Shown here: positions 42,649 to 51,242 of the stretch, piece by piece
Layout of the letters: every line of letters begins with the position of its first letter
Position numbering within the stretch: the stretch's first letter is position 1
Assembly: GCA_000018565.1 (NCBI GenBank)
Contig: CP000877.1
Location: forward strand, 35,205-99,204
From: Herpetosiphon aurantiacus DSM 785
GTDB taxonomy: Bacteria; Chloroflexota; Chloroflexia; Chloroflexales; Herpetosiphonaceae
Length of the DNA: 64,000 nucleotides
Direction of reading: 5' to 3'
Notes under the pieces: generated by a model
The model's database searches: none
Told to the model about the DNA's origin: nothing
The model's input: only the letters and a program-made list of their open reading frames with translations
Made by a program: the position numbers and the translations under genes

Positions 42649-45225
42649 CTATATTTTATTCCAATTACTGCTACGATTAAGGCAATCTATTGTGCCTATT
42701 GTTGATGGGTGATTTTCTCCAAGAATATGTATTCTAACCTCTAATGCTTGCTTATAGTAGAAGTGAGCAATCTGCAAATTCCCCATCTTCTCATATAATT
42801 CACCTAGATTATGAAAACTTAAACCGATAGCAGGATGATTTAATCCGAATATTCTTTGTTGAATACCAAGCGCATACTCAATATTATGTCGTGCCAATTC
42901 AAACTCTCCTTTTGATTGAAACAACCTACCCAATTCTTGAAGTGTTAAAGCTGTATATGGATTATCAATACCAAGCAATTTCTTTTGAATCGTCAATGCT
43001 TTCTCAAGATTATACAGCGCTGAATCAATCTCACCTTTAGTATGGAGCAATTTTCCAACCTGATACAAACTACTTGCAGTACTAGAATGTTCATCCCCTA
43101 AAATACGGCAACGATCGTCAAGGACTGATTTTGCAACTTTGTAGGAATCCTCAATCAACCCTAAATCAAAAAGAATGCTAGCTAAATTATATAGAGCTAT
43201 AAGAGTATCGGGATGGTTATCACCACATATCCTTTTACGAATTTCTACTGCTTTCTTTACATGTTCTTGGGCGGATTTTAAATCACCCAGATCCTTTAGA
43301 ACCATGCCTAAATTATTAAAAATCGTACCTGTAGTTCTGTGTTCCTCCCCTCTATTTATAAGACGACTCTTTAGTACTTTTTGATAACACTCCCGGGCCT
43401 GAAGTAAATCGCCCTGCGCTTTTAATAGATAGCCTAGATTATTTAAAGTACTCAGTGTAGTAGGATGATCATCACCCAAATCTCTTTGATAAATTTCTAA
43501 TGCCTGTTCATAAAACTCCTTGGCCATATTAAAGTTGGCCATTTTTCGACATAACATCCCAAGCATATTCAAACTTTTTGCTGTATTTACATGATTATCA
43601 CCAAAGATTTTTTTACGAATTGCTAGGGCTTTCTGATGATACATAAAAGATGCCTTATAATCAGAATTTCTCTTGAGGGATCTTGCAAAACCATACATAA
43701 AATCTGCACTATTAGTATCTTGTCTCTTCAGTGCATATTGAACAATTGTATATGCATGAGGAATGAGCCACTGTAATTCTTCTCTTTCCTCCCAAGTAGA
43801 CCGAGAAGCTAGTTTTGATCCTAAAATCCTCTCTACATCTGAATATGCAGAAACATCATTAATTTTATCCTTTATTAATCCTGCTATCAGTTCATGAATT
43901 CGAAATCCTGTATGGATAGTTATTTCTAAGAGGCCTAAGTTAACAATTTTATGTATAGAGTCTATAATATCTAAATCATCATACCCTTTATCTACTGCAA
44001 ACGATTGTAATAGTGTTTTAGGAATTGGCTCATTACACATTAACCAACTTGTCCTAGCTAAGAGCAAACGTGAAATTATATTCACTGGTTCATGGTTGGA
44101 AAGGTTATTTAACGCCATATTAAACGTAACATTAACACTTTCATGATTAGTAGGTTGATGGAACGTTCCTCTCCCCTTCATTGATTCGTGGGTAATTCCT
44201 TGATCCAATTGGGCTAAATATACTTCTAGCTTAAGTTTATAGTGTGCTAGATAACTTCCAGCCATATGAATAGCTAATGGCAGATTAGCAAGTTTTTGAG
44301 CAATCTTTTGTCCTAAGGCTTGGTCTTCTCTTATATCAGGGCGATAAAGGCAAAGTAAGTCAAGGCTGCCTGCAAGATCAAGTGTTGATACAGACAGGAG
44401 GGAAAGTTCTACAGTTGCAGGCCATTGCTGCCTACGGCTCGTGACCAACACGTAACATCCCCCTGATTGGGGCCGCCATTTCTCTAGCAAATCAACCTCG
44501 TTACAGTCATCAAAAACTAGTAATCGAGGTAAAGGATTCATCCAAAGGGATTTCATATAGGCAATCTGTTTTTCAGCCGAATCTTCGATAACTTGTGGAC
44601 AGTAATATTTATAACAATCAATCACCTCTGTATTAATCGAATCTGGCTGTGCAAAGGAAAGCCAAAAGATCCCGCCAGCAAAGTATGAACCGTAGCGATA
44701 GACAAATTCCACAGCCAACTGCGTTTTTCCAATCCCTCCCATTCCCACTAATCCAATAGTCGGAATAGGTGCATCAGAGTGACAAGAAAAAAAAGTACTA
44801 GCAATAGAAAGTAACATGTCGTCTCGCCCAACAAAGAAAGGGTTATCTTTAAAGGGAATCCGTGAACCTTTAGGCAATAACCCTTTCTTTGGTAGCGAGG
44901 CCAATGGTATATGAGATAGCAATAACCTTGCTTGCTTTAAATCATCATCGGTAGTATGAGTAGAATCAGAAAAAGATTTATCTATGATAGGTTGAACATT
45001 AATAGAAATAGTATGTCCAGCTTGGATCGAACCAATCATAATCTTTGCATTGCTAAAATCATTATTTTGACCAAACAACATTGAGATTGTGTTATTGCCA
45101 AGCGTGATGTGTTCACCAACAAGAACTCGTTCAAGTGCCGTGGCTATAGTGGCACGCTCATAAACAGGACACACTGCTAACACAGCATCAACAAGGGGTG
45201 GGATAAGGGTTCGAATATCCATCAT
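42649..45225 (-). CDS. NB-ARC-TPR STAND protein (third copy, AT-rich), 858 residues
   Basis: Residues 1-80 repeat the conserved module (VDAVLAVCPVYERATIATAL, NNTISMLFGQNNDFSNAKIM, IGSIQAGHTISINV). NB-ARC: FFVGRDDM, P-loop GMGGIGKTQ at 161-169, Walker B LLVFDDCNE, VLVTSRRQ, NLPLAIHMAG. The TPR part, residues 500-850, has eight or more 42-residue units (for example YEQALEIYQRDLGDDHPTTL). Codon use is far more AT-rich than in the two other copies and its upstream DNA is unrelated to theirs, so it arrived separately. Same predicted role: NLR-like sensing with an unknown N-terminal effector or adaptor. The start is 45225 or 45222, both after AGGA. Confidence 0.88.
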   Translation of the reverse strand: MMDIRTLIPPLVDAVLAVCPVYERATIATALERVLVGEHITLGNNTISMLFGQNNDFSNAKIMIGSIQAGHTISINVQPIIDKSFSDSTHTTDDDLKQARLLLSHIPLASLPKKGLLPKGSRIPFKDNPFFVGRDDMLLSIASTFFSCHSDAPIPTIGLVGMGGIGKTQLAVEFVYRYGSYFAGGIFWLSFAQPDSINTEVIDCYKYYCPQVIEDSAEKQIAYMKSLWMNPLPRLLVFDDCNEVDLLEKWRPQSGGCYVLVTSRRQQWPATVELSLLSVSTLDLAGSLDLLCLYRPDIREDQALGQKIAQKLANLPLAIHMAGSYLAHYKLKLEVYLAQLDQGITHESMKGRGTFHQPTNHESVNVTFNMALNNLSNHEPVNIISRLLLARTSWLMCNEPIPKTLLQSFAVDKGYDDLDIIDSIHKIVNLGLLEITIHTGFRIHELIAGLIKDKINDVSAYSDVERILGSKLASRSTWEEREELQWLIPHAYTIVQYALKRQDTNSADFMYGFARSLKRNSDYKASFMYHQKALAIRKKIFGDNHVNTAKSLNMLGMLCRKMANFNMAKEFYEQALEIYQRDLGDDHPTTLSTLNNLGYLLKAQGDLLQARECYQKVLKSRLINRGEEHRTTGTIFNNLGMVLKDLGDLKSAQEHVKKAVEIRKRICGDNHPDTLIALYNLASILFDLGLIEDSYKVAKSVLDDRCRILGDEHSSTASSLYQVGKLLHTKGEIDSALYNLEKALTIQKKLLGIDNPYTALTLQELGRLFQSKGEFELARHNIEYALGIQQRIFGLNHPAIGLSFHNLGELYEKMGNLQIAHFYYKQALEVRIHILGENHPSTIGTIDCLNRSSNWNKI

Positions 45226-45692
45226 TTATCCTAAACGTTCTGCAAAAACAATTATAAGGATGAGCGGGATTATTTGAACAAAAACCTATGTTTTGAAATC
45301 ACTAAAATAGTTTACAACCGCAGGTTTTGTTCTCCACATCAACCACTTGAAATTTATTGATTATCATACCTACTGTGCCCAATCTATATGGTTTGACACT
45401 GCGCCACATCATGCATGTGACGAGGCTGCTGGATTCGTGGCTCGCTGCGAGCGGTCACTCAAGATATAAACCTCAACGGCAACCCATATGTGTTACTCAT
45501 CTTTCGATGGTAATTTAATAAGGGTCATGGTCTTTTGGAAATATTCAGTTATATCATCCCTTAATCCTTGAAAGGTTTGTTTTGGCGTTTCAGTTCTATC
45601 GTAGAGGTATTGTCAGTGCCAACACAATCTGTTCTGAATGCCAACCTGCCAGTCGCCTGATTGCCAAGAAGCGATCGGGCTTGTACGATGGA
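45226..45692. other. Intergenic region, no gene seen
   Basis: This stretch upstream of the third NB-ARC gene has no conserved frame; the short minus-strand frame 45596-45883 overlaps the frameshifted gene next to it and has no ribosome-binding site. It does not carry the conserved upstream blocks of the other two NB-ARC genes. Confidence 0.45.
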
Positions 45693-45978
45693 TCATTGGG
45701 AATGGCGATGGCGATGGATGATGATTGATCCCATCCAATGCCCTGTTCGCTGAACCCTATCGAGCATGAGCGGATTGAAATCAGTGACATGGAACCCATA
45801 TGAGAACGCGTGATCGTTCTTGGCAAACAACGGACAATCTTTTTGGCGATGACACTGCGGCGGTTCGGCACCAAAATCCGCATCCTTGTCGTCGGTCAAA
45901 ATTACCCCCTCCTCCTGAGCTGCGATTTTTCGCCCTTGTAAATTCGTACATCTTATCTAAATCAGATTTCTTCGACAT
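45693..45978 (-). pseudogene. Small gene interrupted by a one-base frameshift
   Basis: GAGGAG stands 7 bases before the ATG at 45978 (MSKKSDLDKMYEFTRAK), a good initiation site. The frame then becomes implausible, but removing one A from an A5 run (45926-45930) joins it to a frame reading IAAQEEGVILTDDKDADFGA and on to VTDFNPLMLDRVQRTGHW, ending at 45693. The joined protein would have about 94 residues. VILTDDKDADFG faintly recalls PIN-like or DUF5615 toxins, but the rest does not match; I do not assign a function. It may be a sequencing error or a real inactivation. Confidence 0.35.
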
Positions 45979-46084
45979 AGGCATGCTCCTCTTATTATAA
46001 AACTAATAACTATGATCAAATTAGTTTCATTATGAAAAATCACCAAAAACACACAGAATATAGTCCTAAGTCGTATGCTTCTAA

Positions 46085-46128
46085 CCAAATACTCGGCTAG
46101 CTTTTGAACAAACTAGCCGAGTATTTGG
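46085..46128 (-). terminator. Terminator hairpin of the M23 peptidase gene
   Basis: CCAAATACTCGGCTAG (46085-46100) and CTAGCCGAGTATTTGG (46113-46128) are perfect inverted repeats with a 12-base loop, 10 bases after the stop on the minus strand. On that strand the stem is followed by TTAGAAGC rather than a long T-run. Confidence 0.7.
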
Positions 46129-46137
46129 ATTTAAAGT

Positions 46138-47802
46138 TTATTGGATAATAATCTCTCTTAATAATGAAGTACCGCGATACAAGCGAAATCGATACCGTGA
46201 TCCAGGCATGATCCAGCTAGGGTTTGCATGGCCAGAGCTGCCTTGCGACATCAACGTGTCTGGTGCACCATCTCTCGATACATAGACTTGACCAACTGTT
46301 CCATCTCCAGTACTCCAATACAAATTAATCATTATTGGCCCTTGTATCCCTGTCGGAATAGAGGTTGGTGTAGCAATAAGACTTTGTTCTCGCCGAAGTA
46401 CGAGTTCCCCAAGAATAATCGCCTTTTGGTCACCTTTATAGAGACGGAATCGATATTCTGAACCAGGCGAAAACCATGATGGGTTATCAACCCCATATGA
46501 TCCTTGCGACATTAATGTCTCTGCCCCTCCATCTTTGGACACATAAACTTGGCCAAATGAACCATCACCCGTACTCCAATAGATCGTGGCACTAGTGAGA
46601 GAAACCGAGGCGGGTAAACGCTGAGGGGTAGCAATGAGACTCTGTGTTCGACGGACTATAAGTTCCTTTAACAGTATTGCCTTTTGACTTCCCCCATAAA
46701 GGCGAAACCGATATTCTGAACCAGGCGAAAACCATGATGGGCTATCAACTCCAGATACCCCTTGGGTCATCAGAACTTCTGGCGCTCCATCCTTCGATAC
46801 ATAGACCTGTCCAAAAATTCCGCCCGTATTCCATCTAATTGTGCTGCTCTCCAATATTGTTGATGCGGGGATAGGATTAGGGGTAGCTTGTAATTGACTG
46901 GATGTTCCTGATCCTATTGATCCATCAGACACAACCCAACCCTCATTACATATTGTTTCAGCGTTACGAATAAAACAATTCCCGTTAATTATCCATCCAC
47001 CGATCACCTTTCCATCAAGATCTTCAGGAATACTATGTTTATAGAGTGTAAAATGCACATGGTTGCCTGTAGCAGATCCTCCACATCCAACCCCTGTACC
47101 CATTTGTCCAAGATATTGTCCGCGCTGGACAAAACTTCCAGTGATAATACGCGGATCAAGTGCTGTAAGATGATAGTATCCCGTTTGCCATCCATCGCCA
47201 TGATCAATAAAAACTTTATTACCGCCACATAAAACTTGAACTAGCCCTTCGCGGGCTGCATAAACACCCCCAGACCCGCCAGTAAAATCAAGTGATGATA
47301 GAGGATTAACATTTCCTCCATTATAGTTATGAGGACCTTGGCTCATATAGCGACTCTCATGCGCAGGCCATGGGAGACTTAACAGCGCAAGTCCATCAAC
47401 GAAGCGCTGTGGGTTAGAAAAGAAACCCTTTTCTGTTTCGTTAAAAACCGTTAGAGGAACATCGGGAAGCCATGTCTGAAATTGCGGATTTGTGCGGAAT
47501 GCAATAGTCCAACGTTGCTCTTTCTTATCATACATTCCAAGAAAGATACCCATATGAGGAGTTGTAGCAGTCACATTAGGATCGAGAAGGACAATCGTTC
47601 CAGAAGCCCAAGGGAGATCTAAGCGAATATTTTCAATTAATATTGCTTTTTGATCTTCAAGGTGAAAAGTGGAATATGCCTCCATTTTAATAGCATCAAC
47701 AAGCTCTGCTTGAAATGCAGATGCATTTAATGGAAGAATACTCATTAAACAAAAGAATAGTACAACAGCCAAGAGTCGAACCTGTCGCCTACGTACCATC
47801 AT
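46138..47802 (-). CDS. Secreted M23-family peptidase with C-terminal repeats, 554 residues
   Basis: Start 47802 (MMVRRRQVRL) has GGAGG 7 bases upstream. A signal peptide follows (LLAVVLFFCLMSILPLNASA). Residues 150-260 are an M23/LytM zinc peptidase: His in GPHNYNGG near 157, Asp in SSLDFTGG near 169, IDHGDGWQTGYYHLT, and the HxH in GNHVHFTLY near 246-248. This family cleaves peptide cross-links in cell walls; in a predatory bacterium it could lyse prey. Residues 310-554 hold three repeats of about 75 residues with GQVYVSKDGAPEVLM and PSWFSPGSEYRFRLY, probably beta-sandwich binding modules. AT-rich codon use. A MITE-like element lies just upstream. Confidence 0.85.
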   Translation of the reverse strand: MMVRRRQVRLLAVVLFFCLMSILPLNASAFQAELVDAIKMEAYSTFHLEDQKAILIENIRLDLPWASGTIVLLDPNVTATTPHMGIFLGMYDKKEQRWTIAFRTNPQFQTWLPDVPLTVFNETEKGFFSNPQRFVDGLALLSLPWPAHESRYMSQGPHNYNGGNVNPLSSLDFTGGSGGVYAAREGLVQVLCGGNKVFIDHGDGWQTGYYHLTALDPRIITGSFVQRGQYLGQMGTGVGCGGSATGNHVHFTLYKHSIPEDLDGKVIGGWIINGNCFIRNAETICNEGWVVSDGSIGSGTSSQLQATPNPIPASTILESSTIRWNTGGIFGQVYVSKDGAPEVLMTQGVSGVDSPSWFSPGSEYRFRLYGGSQKAILLKELIVRRTQSLIATPQRLPASVSLTSATIYWSTGDGSFGQVYVSKDGGAETLMSQGSYGVDNPSWFSPGSEYRFRLYKGDQKAIILGELVLRREQSLIATPTSIPTGIQGPIMINLYWSTGDGTVGQVYVSRDGAPDTLMSQGSSGHANPSWIMPGSRYRFRLYRGTSLLREIIIQ

Positions 47803-47904
47803 TACAGATCCTCCACTTTTACAAGCCTTCTCAGTGCATATCAATAATAAATGGAGAAGATTATTGAAACTCAATGACAAATATGATAAATTCATATTAT
47901 GAAG

Positions 47905-48050
47905 CAAACTAAACGATCACATCATTTCCGTATGGCTATTCTTTAAGTGACATACTTTTTTTACTCCCCAAAATGGTTGCGTCGATATGGAACACGGGAG
48001 TATTTGCCATTAGAGAACAGGTTATGTAACGCTTGTTTCCGTTTAGTCTG
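47905..48050 (+). mobile_element. MITE-like element, family 2, copy A
   Basis: The left end CAAACTAAACGATCACATCA and right end (reverse complement) CAGACTAAACGGAAAC are inverted repeats; the interior includes TTCTTTAAGTGACATAC, shared with copy C. No target duplication is visible. It lies about 100 bases upstream of the M23 gene and may carry its promoter. Confidence 0.65.
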
Positions 48051-48221
48051 CTCTGGGGACCCAGCCGAAAGATAATGTAATTAGTTTTTCTGCAAATCGG
48101 AGCATTTTTGTAAAACTATGCATCGTGTTTACCGCCATGAAGATGCTCTTTTACAATTTGATACTAGGTAGAATTTACAGAAAAACCAGAGATATTATCA
48201 TAAAACAATTATCAAACAAAT

Positions 48222-48590
48222 CTATAATCTTTGAATCCCTATAAAAAGACTTATGGCTGATGATACAGTTACCCACATAACGGCAATGGAAATAAATCCC
48301 ACCCCTATCGAAAATACGATTAATGTACCACCAAATGTAACAAACGATCCCACCAATGCAATTACAAACCCAATACCGGAAAAAAATATCAATATCAGAA
48401 CTGTTTTTATCCAGTTCAATAAGACATTCATCCCGTTAGGATCTCCTGCGTATATCCGGCCAAGACCCAATACTCCTATCAAACCAAATAACTCAAGAAT
48501 AAAGGCAATAAAAGGATTCACTTTACGATAAGGATTAGGTTTTGGTGTCGATAGCAAACTTCCTATGGTTGATTTGATTAAAGGAACCAT
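48222..48590 (-). CDS. TM2-like small membrane protein, 122 residues
   Basis: Hydrophobic helices FIAFILELFGLIGVLGLGRI, VLLNWIKTVLILIFFSGIGF, VALVGSFVTFGGTLIVFSIG and FISIAVMWVTVSSAISLFIG are evident. The segment LFGLIGVLGLGRIYAGDPNG resembles the TM2 domain core (G..G.hrFY.G). TM2 proteins are small membrane proteins of mostly unknown function. It follows the two IG-motif genes on the same strand after 89 bases, so they may form an operon. AT-rich. Confidence 0.65.
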   Translation of the reverse strand: MVPLIKSTIGSLLSTPKPNPYRKVNPFIAFILELFGLIGVLGLGRIYAGDPNGMNVLLNWIKTVLILIFFSGIGFVIALVGSFVTFGGTLIVFSIGVGFISIAVMWVTVSSAISLFIGIQRL

Positions 48591-48679
48591 GGTTACTCCT
48601 TATAATTAAATCCCTCTCTCTCTAGAACAAATATCACATCAAATAAATCTTCCTCATAAAATTATACAAGTATGTATAT

Positions 48680-49342
48680 TTACCTAATTTTCAATGCCAA
48701 AATATCAAATCTACCTTTAACTTCTACCATAATTACTAATAGTTTCTTAACATTATCAATACAGTTATCAATAATTATCGTTTCCAAACCAGCTTTACTA
48801 TATTGATTAGTTGCATTATTAAGTGATTTTACCACTCCATTAATAGCATTAATAGCTCTATCAAATTTAATAGATGTTTCTTGAATTTGATGCTTTATCA
48901 AATATTTTGTATCTTTATTCAGATCTCCTTTAATAATTGCTTGGTGAATAAAAAGATGTGAAAAATTATGCATAAGCTTACCAAATTCATCATTAATATT
49001 ACGAATTGACCGAGAAAATGTATCGATATCTTTTACAATAAGTTTTCGAATACCTGACTTATCTTCTCCATTGTTAACACGCGATACATAGGATATAAAA
49101 TTACTTGTTAACTGCTCGGTATCAGATGTCAGACTTATTAATAGGCCTGCTGCCAATGTTAAAGAGTCTTCTGCATCCATAACAAATTGTTGACTCGATA
49201 TATTAACGGTGATCCGTTCCCCAATATAATTAGTCCCGATGTGTGCAAAATCCTGATTAATGTTAAATGGAGTCTTAGTACTTGGTTTATTCATATCGAA
49301 CATCCCTCTAATCGACATCAAGATACGTTGTAACAGATTCAT
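48680..49342 (-). CDS. Hypothetical helical protein with N-terminal IGTNYIG motif, 220 residues
   Basis: Residues 20-50 read FNINQDFAHIGTNYIGERIT then VNISSQQFVMDAEDSL. The short IGxNYIGxx pattern is shared with the gene upstream (IGNNYIGQN) and recalls the GQNNDF..A.I.IG part of the NB-ARC N-terminal modules. The rest is helical (ITIINGVVKSLNNATNQYSK-like segments) without a known domain. Five bases separate it from the upstream gene, so the two are co-translated. It may be a partner protein in a small conflict module; the function is unknown. Confidence 0.55.
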   Translation of the reverse strand: MNLLQRILMSIRGMFDMNKPSTKTPFNINQDFAHIGTNYIGERITVNISSQQFVMDAEDSLTLAAGLLISLTSDTEQLTSNFISYVSRVNNGEDKSGIRKLIVKDIDTFSRSIRNINDEFGKLMHNFSHLFIHQAIIKGDLNKDTKYLIKHQIQETSIKFDRAINAINGVVKSLNNATNQYSKAGLETIIIDNCIDNVKKLLVIMVEVKGRFDILALKIR

Positions 49343-49347
49343 AGAAA

Positions 49348-49716
49348 TTAAAAATATTGGTTGATAAGATCAGTAGCCTTCGTTAGTGCTATGACCAGAT
49401 TGCTGGCTGATGCAACACTCTCTAGTACCATTTTGGCTCCTGTAACACGCTCTAATAATGTTTTTTTAGCGGGTTCATCTTTTTTAGCTTCAACCTCGGC
49501 AAGTTCAACCTTATGTTTTGCCTCAATAGCTTTTTCATCATCAATAACACCTGTTTTTTGCAAACCAACGATATTCAGGCGGATTTCTTCTAGTAAAGGA
49601 ATCAAATCTCGTTGATCAATGCCCCCCACTCCCGATCCGATATAAAAATTTTGCCCAATATAATTGTTACCAATTACGGCATGGTTTTGATGAATATTCA
49701 TATCACCATTAGGCAT
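49348..49716 (-). CDS. Hypothetical protein with repeated IG motif, 122 residues
   Basis: The N-terminus MNIHQNHAVIGNNYIGQNFY followed by IGSGVGG is a short beta-strand repeat with Asn/Gly turns. Residues 35-90 are charged helix (EEIRLNIVGLQKTGVIDDEK, KVELAEVEAKKDEP), and residues 95-122 are amphipathic (VLESVASASNLVIALTKATD). Such N-terminal strings followed by a helical part occur in proteins linked to STAND/NTPase conflict systems, but I cannot name a family. A GGAGG-like site (TGGAGGC) precedes the start at 49716. AT-rich. Confidence 0.55.
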   Translation of the reverse strand: MPNGDMNIHQNHAVIGNNYIGQNFYIGSGVGGIDQRDLIPLLEEIRLNIVGLQKTGVIDDEKAIEAKHKVELAEVEAKKDEPAKKTLLERVTGAKMVLESVASASNLVIALTKATDLINQYF

Positions 49717-50035
49717 AATAAGCCTCCATAACTATAAACACTTATTCTAGCTGATAGAGCTATGAGAATAGTCTTTATAGATGCTAAATTATATATTCAT
49801 ATCCTATCATGCAACAACATCCTTTGTCTATATTACATGCTGACAATTGTAGGGATTCAAGATAAAATACGATAAGAAAATTTCAGAGTCACATACTGCC
49901 ACGTCAATAAGAAGTACTTGGTAAAACTCATTTCCATCGTTCCTGTGCCTAAGTATTTCACTAGCCAGCATCTCATATGTATATACGAAATACCATGCAG
50001 TGCAATTACATACTTTTCGTATAGGAGGGACATCT
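49717..50035. other. Divergent intergenic region
   Basis: This 319-base AT-rich gap separates the IG-motif operon (minus) from the XRE regulator (plus). ATACTTTTCGTATAGG ends in AGGAGGG before the regulator start at 50036. TACGAAATACC and TTTTCGTATAG form a loose inverted repeat that could be an operator. No other feature seen. Confidence 0.4.
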
Positions 50036-50893
50036 ATGGTTCATGGAGGACAAGTCTTGCGAACCTTACGACTGCGATTAAGCGATGCTCAAGGCAAGCA
50101 TATTAGTTTGGAACGTCTTGCGGATGCAGCAGGGATAAGCTATGAGGGACTATCGAATATCGAGCGAGGGAGAACAAAACATCCACCCCGATCAAAAATT
50201 ATGAAAATTCTAGATGCGCTAGGATCTTTATGTTATCCCAAAGAAAGTTTAAGATTACAGGAGAAAAATAATGTGTTAGATGCGTTTGGTTATGAGGGAT
50301 TATTCAGTCTACCAGTTCCTCATGAATATACACAAACAATTGAAAAGTGGACTTTAGAAAATAAAGATAGTCTCATACCCTCATACTTAGTTGATATAAC
50401 ACAACATATCCTTTGCTGGAACACCTATTCTCAAAAAACATCTGGTATTGAAATACCTGCCGTCGAACACCATATCTATTCATTAATTAGTAAATACACT
50501 ATATTTGATATTATGTTTTCGAAACATTTTGCACCCGTCCGAAAAAATGTATTAAATCAAAATATATTTTTTTCATTACTTTTATCAACAATAAAATCAG
50601 AACTTATTACACATAAACATGATCAATGGTATATCGATTTAATTCATGATACCAGCATAAAGTATCCTGAATTTTCTACGATCTGGCAAGACATTAAGCC
50701 TATGGAATCAAGCAAAACTAGATTTCGATTTGGGCCAATATCAATAAATCATAAGAATACGATTCTTAATTTCGAATTCCAAAGTTTTCTATTTAATGAC
50801 GATATTAGATTTAGGACTGTTCAATACCTCCCCTGTGACACCAACACCATCCTTATATGGAACCAGTGGGTATCGTTGCAAAAGACATCGTAA
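50036..50893 (+). CDS. XRE-family regulator with MmyB-like C-terminal domain
   Basis: Start 50036 (MVHGGQVLRT) is set by AGGAGGG; 285 residues. Residues 9-70 are a Cro/CI-type helix-turn-helix: LRTLRLRLSDAQGKHISLER, LADAAGISYEGLSNIERGRT. Residues 115-285 resemble the MmyB-like ligand-binding domain, with the hallmark SYLVDITQHILCWNTYSQKT (P.y..D....l.WN). MmyB-type regulators sense small hydrophobic ligands. It is divergent from the two IG-motif genes and TM2 gene, so it may control them. AT-rich codon use indicates recent acquisition. Confidence 0.8.
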   Translation: MVHGGQVLRTLRLRLSDAQGKHISLERLADAAGISYEGLSNIERGRTKHPPRSKIMKILDALGSLCYPKESLRLQEKNNVLDAFGYEGLFSLPVPHEYTQTIEKWTLENKDSLIPSYLVDITQHILCWNTYSQKTSGIEIPAVEHHIYSLISKYTIFDIMFSKHFAPVRKNVLNQNIFFSLLLSTIKSELITHKHDQWYIDLIHDTSIKYPEFSTIWQDIKPMESSKTRFRFGPISINHKNTILNFEFQSFLFNDDIRFRTVQYLPCDTNTILIWNQWVSLQKTS

Positions 50894-50937
50894 ATAATTC
50901 TCTTGATTGCTTATCGTAAGTTTTAAGTATGGGCTAT

Positions 50938-51082
50938 CAAACTAAACGATCACATTGTTTCCATATGCCTGTTCTTTAGCTGGCAGAAATATTTACTCAA
51001 CGTTGGCTGAACTGCCAAGCAACGTGTACATCTGTGCCATCGGACCCACAGATATAGATAATGCATGTTTCCGTTTAGGCTG
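50938..51082 (+). mobile_element. MITE-like element, family 2, copy B, with target duplication
   Basis: The ends CAAACTAAACGATCACATTG and (reverse complement) CAGCCTAAACGGAAACATGC are inverted repeats. TGGGCTAT directly flanks both ends (50930-50937 and 51083-51090), an 8-bp duplication proving transposition. No coding capacity; 145 bases. Confidence 0.8.
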
Positions 51083-51165
51083 TGGGCTATCTATTGAATT
51101 AACATCGATAAGATGACTTGTATGGCATTATGATGCGATAAACCAGATTGTTGTATAACATCTAA

Positions 51166-51195
51166 AGGTTCGAACCATGACCGTGGCATGGTGAG
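51166..51195 (+). repeat. Dispersed 30-base repeat, copy 2
   Basis: AGGTTCGAACCATGACCGTG followed by GCATGGTGAG matches 40057-40087. It is immediately followed by the 29-base motif at 51208. Confidence 0.5.
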
Positions 51196-51207
51196 CAAAA
51201 ATTGTAT

Positions 51208-51236
51208 TCCACCATCGTGAGGGGTACTGGACAAAA
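51208..51236 (+). repeat. Dispersed 29-base motif, copy 2
   Basis: TCCACCATCGTGAGGGGTAC followed by TGGACAAAA, just after the 3' end of the 51243-51986 gene. Matches 42166-42194 and 56895-56923. Confidence 0.6.
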
Positions 51237-51242
51237 TAGAAA

